Source of the DNA: Clostridia bacterium
GTDB lineage: Bacteria; Bacillota; Clostridia; DSM-8532
Assembly (NCBI GenBank): GCA_026418215.1
Contig: JAOABT010000215.1
Span: 1-7,747, forward strand
Direction of reading: 5' to 3'
DNA length: 7,747 bases
The first letter of the stretch is position 1, and each line of letters begins with the position of its first letter. The position numbers and the translations under genes are program-made. The notes beneath the pieces are model-generated. The model worked only from the letters and a program-made list of their open reading frames with translations. It had not been told where the DNA came from and ran no database searches. Shown piece after piece: positions 6,921 through 7,747 of the stretch.

Positions 6921-7747
6921 ATGAAGAAGGATAATAAGTATCATTTATCCATTGATTCAGTTAAACCGGGGATGACCACAGCAGAGGTTGTATTCAACAA
7001 GTTCGGAAGCGTTGTTTTATGGGATGGCATCCTGCTTGACGATGCCATGATTACACGCCTGAAAACCATGGGCGTTCAGAACATATCCGTTTTCTCAGAT
7101 GAGCCCATAGAGGGGATTTCAGCTGCGGGCAGCGAGACCTCGGGGAGTGTATCCCAGCAGTTCACTCTGGATTATGAGCGCGATGCCCATGGTATCAAGC
7201 AGGTCTTTTATGAGATTTCCTCGGGAAGAAGCCTGAATGTGGAGGCCACCGAGCAGGTTTTGAGCTCTGTTGTGGAAAAGAGCGGCGAAAATCGCAGCAT
7301 TATCAATTCCATCATGCAGGTTCGAACCATCGATGAATATACCTATTATCACAGCCTCAATGTCTCCATGCTCTGTATGCTCATTGGGAAATGGCTTAAG
7401 CTTGATGATATGAATGTCAGGAAGCTTGCTCAGGCAGGTCTTTTGCATGATGTGGGAAAGACCAGGATTCCGCTGACCATCCTGAACAAGCCCGGAAAAC
7501 TCACCCACAGCGAGCTTGTTGAAATGCGGAGACATTCGGAATACGGCTATTCCCTTGTGTCCGACATACGGGAAATTCCGCCCGAGGTGGCGGTGGCTGT
7601 GCTCACACACCATGAAAAGGAAGATGGAAGCGGCTATCCCCTCGGACTTACCGGTGAGAAGCTCAACCTTTTTTCAAAGATTATCACCGTGGCCGACATC
7701 TTCGACGCCATGACTGCCAATCGTTCCTACAAAGGCAAGGACACACC
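6921..7747 (+). CDS. HD-GYP domain protein, probable c-di-GMP phosphodiesterase (3'-truncated)
   Basis: This open frame runs off the window end after 275 complete codons. Residues 1-60 (DSVKPGMTTAEVVFNKFGS, then WDGILLDDAMITRLKTMGV) form the small N-terminal module often found before HD-GYP domains. There is no receiver, PAS or membrane segment, so the protein is probably cytosolic. The HD-GYP domain starts at about 125: H144 in YYHSLNVS, H176-D177 in LLHDVGKTRIP, H205 in MRRHSEYGY, H230-H231 in the HHEKEDGSGYP motif, and D259 in VADIFDAMTANRSY. All expected metal ligands and the GYP triad are present, so hydrolysis of cyclic-di-GMP is likely. The residue four before H144, acidic in some three-metal members, is Tyr. 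About 70-100 C-terminal residues are probably missing. The ATG has GGGGG (6911-6915) 5 bases upstream, a modest site. It follows ligA by 81 bases, with a possible promoter of its own. Confidence 0.92.
   Translation, partial: MKKDNKYHLSIDSVKPGMTTAEVVFNKFGSVVLWDGILLDDAMITRLKTMGVQNISVFSDEPIEGISAAGSETSGSVSQQFTLDYERDAHGIKQVFYEISSGRSLNVEATEQVLSSVVEKSGENRSIINSIMQVRTIDEYTYYHSLNVSMLCMLIGKWLKLDDMNVRKLAQAGLLHDVGKTRIPLTILNKPGKLTHSELVEMRRHSEYGYSLVSDIREIPPEVAVAVLTHHEKEDGSGYPLGLTGEKLNLFSKIITVADIFDAMTANRSYKGKDT

Noticed and set aside
7119..7613. 164-residue minus-strand reading frame opposite the HD-GYP gene
   Set aside because: It is antisense to a conserved HD-GYP domain with all its motifs, and its translation has no recognisable domain.

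Overview
The window looks like a contig end from an endospore-forming member of the Clostridia (Firmicutes), probably from a shotgun or metagenome assembly. The support is a run of sporulation genes (the end of the spoIIIA operon and the spore protease gpr), strong AGGAGG-type ribosome binding sites, a NAD-dependent DNA ligase and an HD-GYP protein. The first 34 bases are not biological: they are an untrimmed Illumina Nextera transposase adapter. Biology starts at about base 35, already inside a gene.

Layout. Bases 36-1894 hold the last three genes of the spoIIIA operon: spoIIIAF (5' end missing), spoIIIAG and spoIIIAH. They encode parts of the mother-cell channel apparatus that joins SpoIIQ across the intermembrane space during engulfment. 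A 170-bp AT-rich gap separates AG from AH. A near-perfect intrinsic terminator closes the operon at 1922-1950. Bases 1951-2270 carry no convincing gene. They contain several short hairpins and a degenerate 11-bp tandem repeat (2174-2253). The ribosomal protein S20 gene (rpsT) follows on the minus strand, with its own terminator and a good sigma-A promoter whose -10 element sits between two arms of an 8-bp inverted repeat.

Divergent from rpsT is gpr, the germination protease, with a candidate sigma-G promoter. This rpsT/gpr pairing is common in sporulating Firmicutes, but the gene after gpr is usually spoIIP. Here that place is taken by a membrane-anchored Amidase_3 cell-wall amidase. Its ribosome binding site can be buried in a 14-bp RNA helix with sequence just downstream of gpr. 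The ligase gene ligA overlaps the amidase stop codon by 4 bases, so the two are probably co-transcribed. The window ends inside an HD-GYP-type cyclic-di-GMP phosphodiesterase gene, preceded by a weak sigma-D (flagellar) promoter-like sequence.

I see no mobile element, CRISPR array, tRNA or rRNA. No wholly new multi-gene system is evident. The most interesting unexplained signals are the sequestering hairpin before the amidase, the 11-bp phased repeat, the dyad around the rpsT promoter, and the amidase in the usual spoIIP position.
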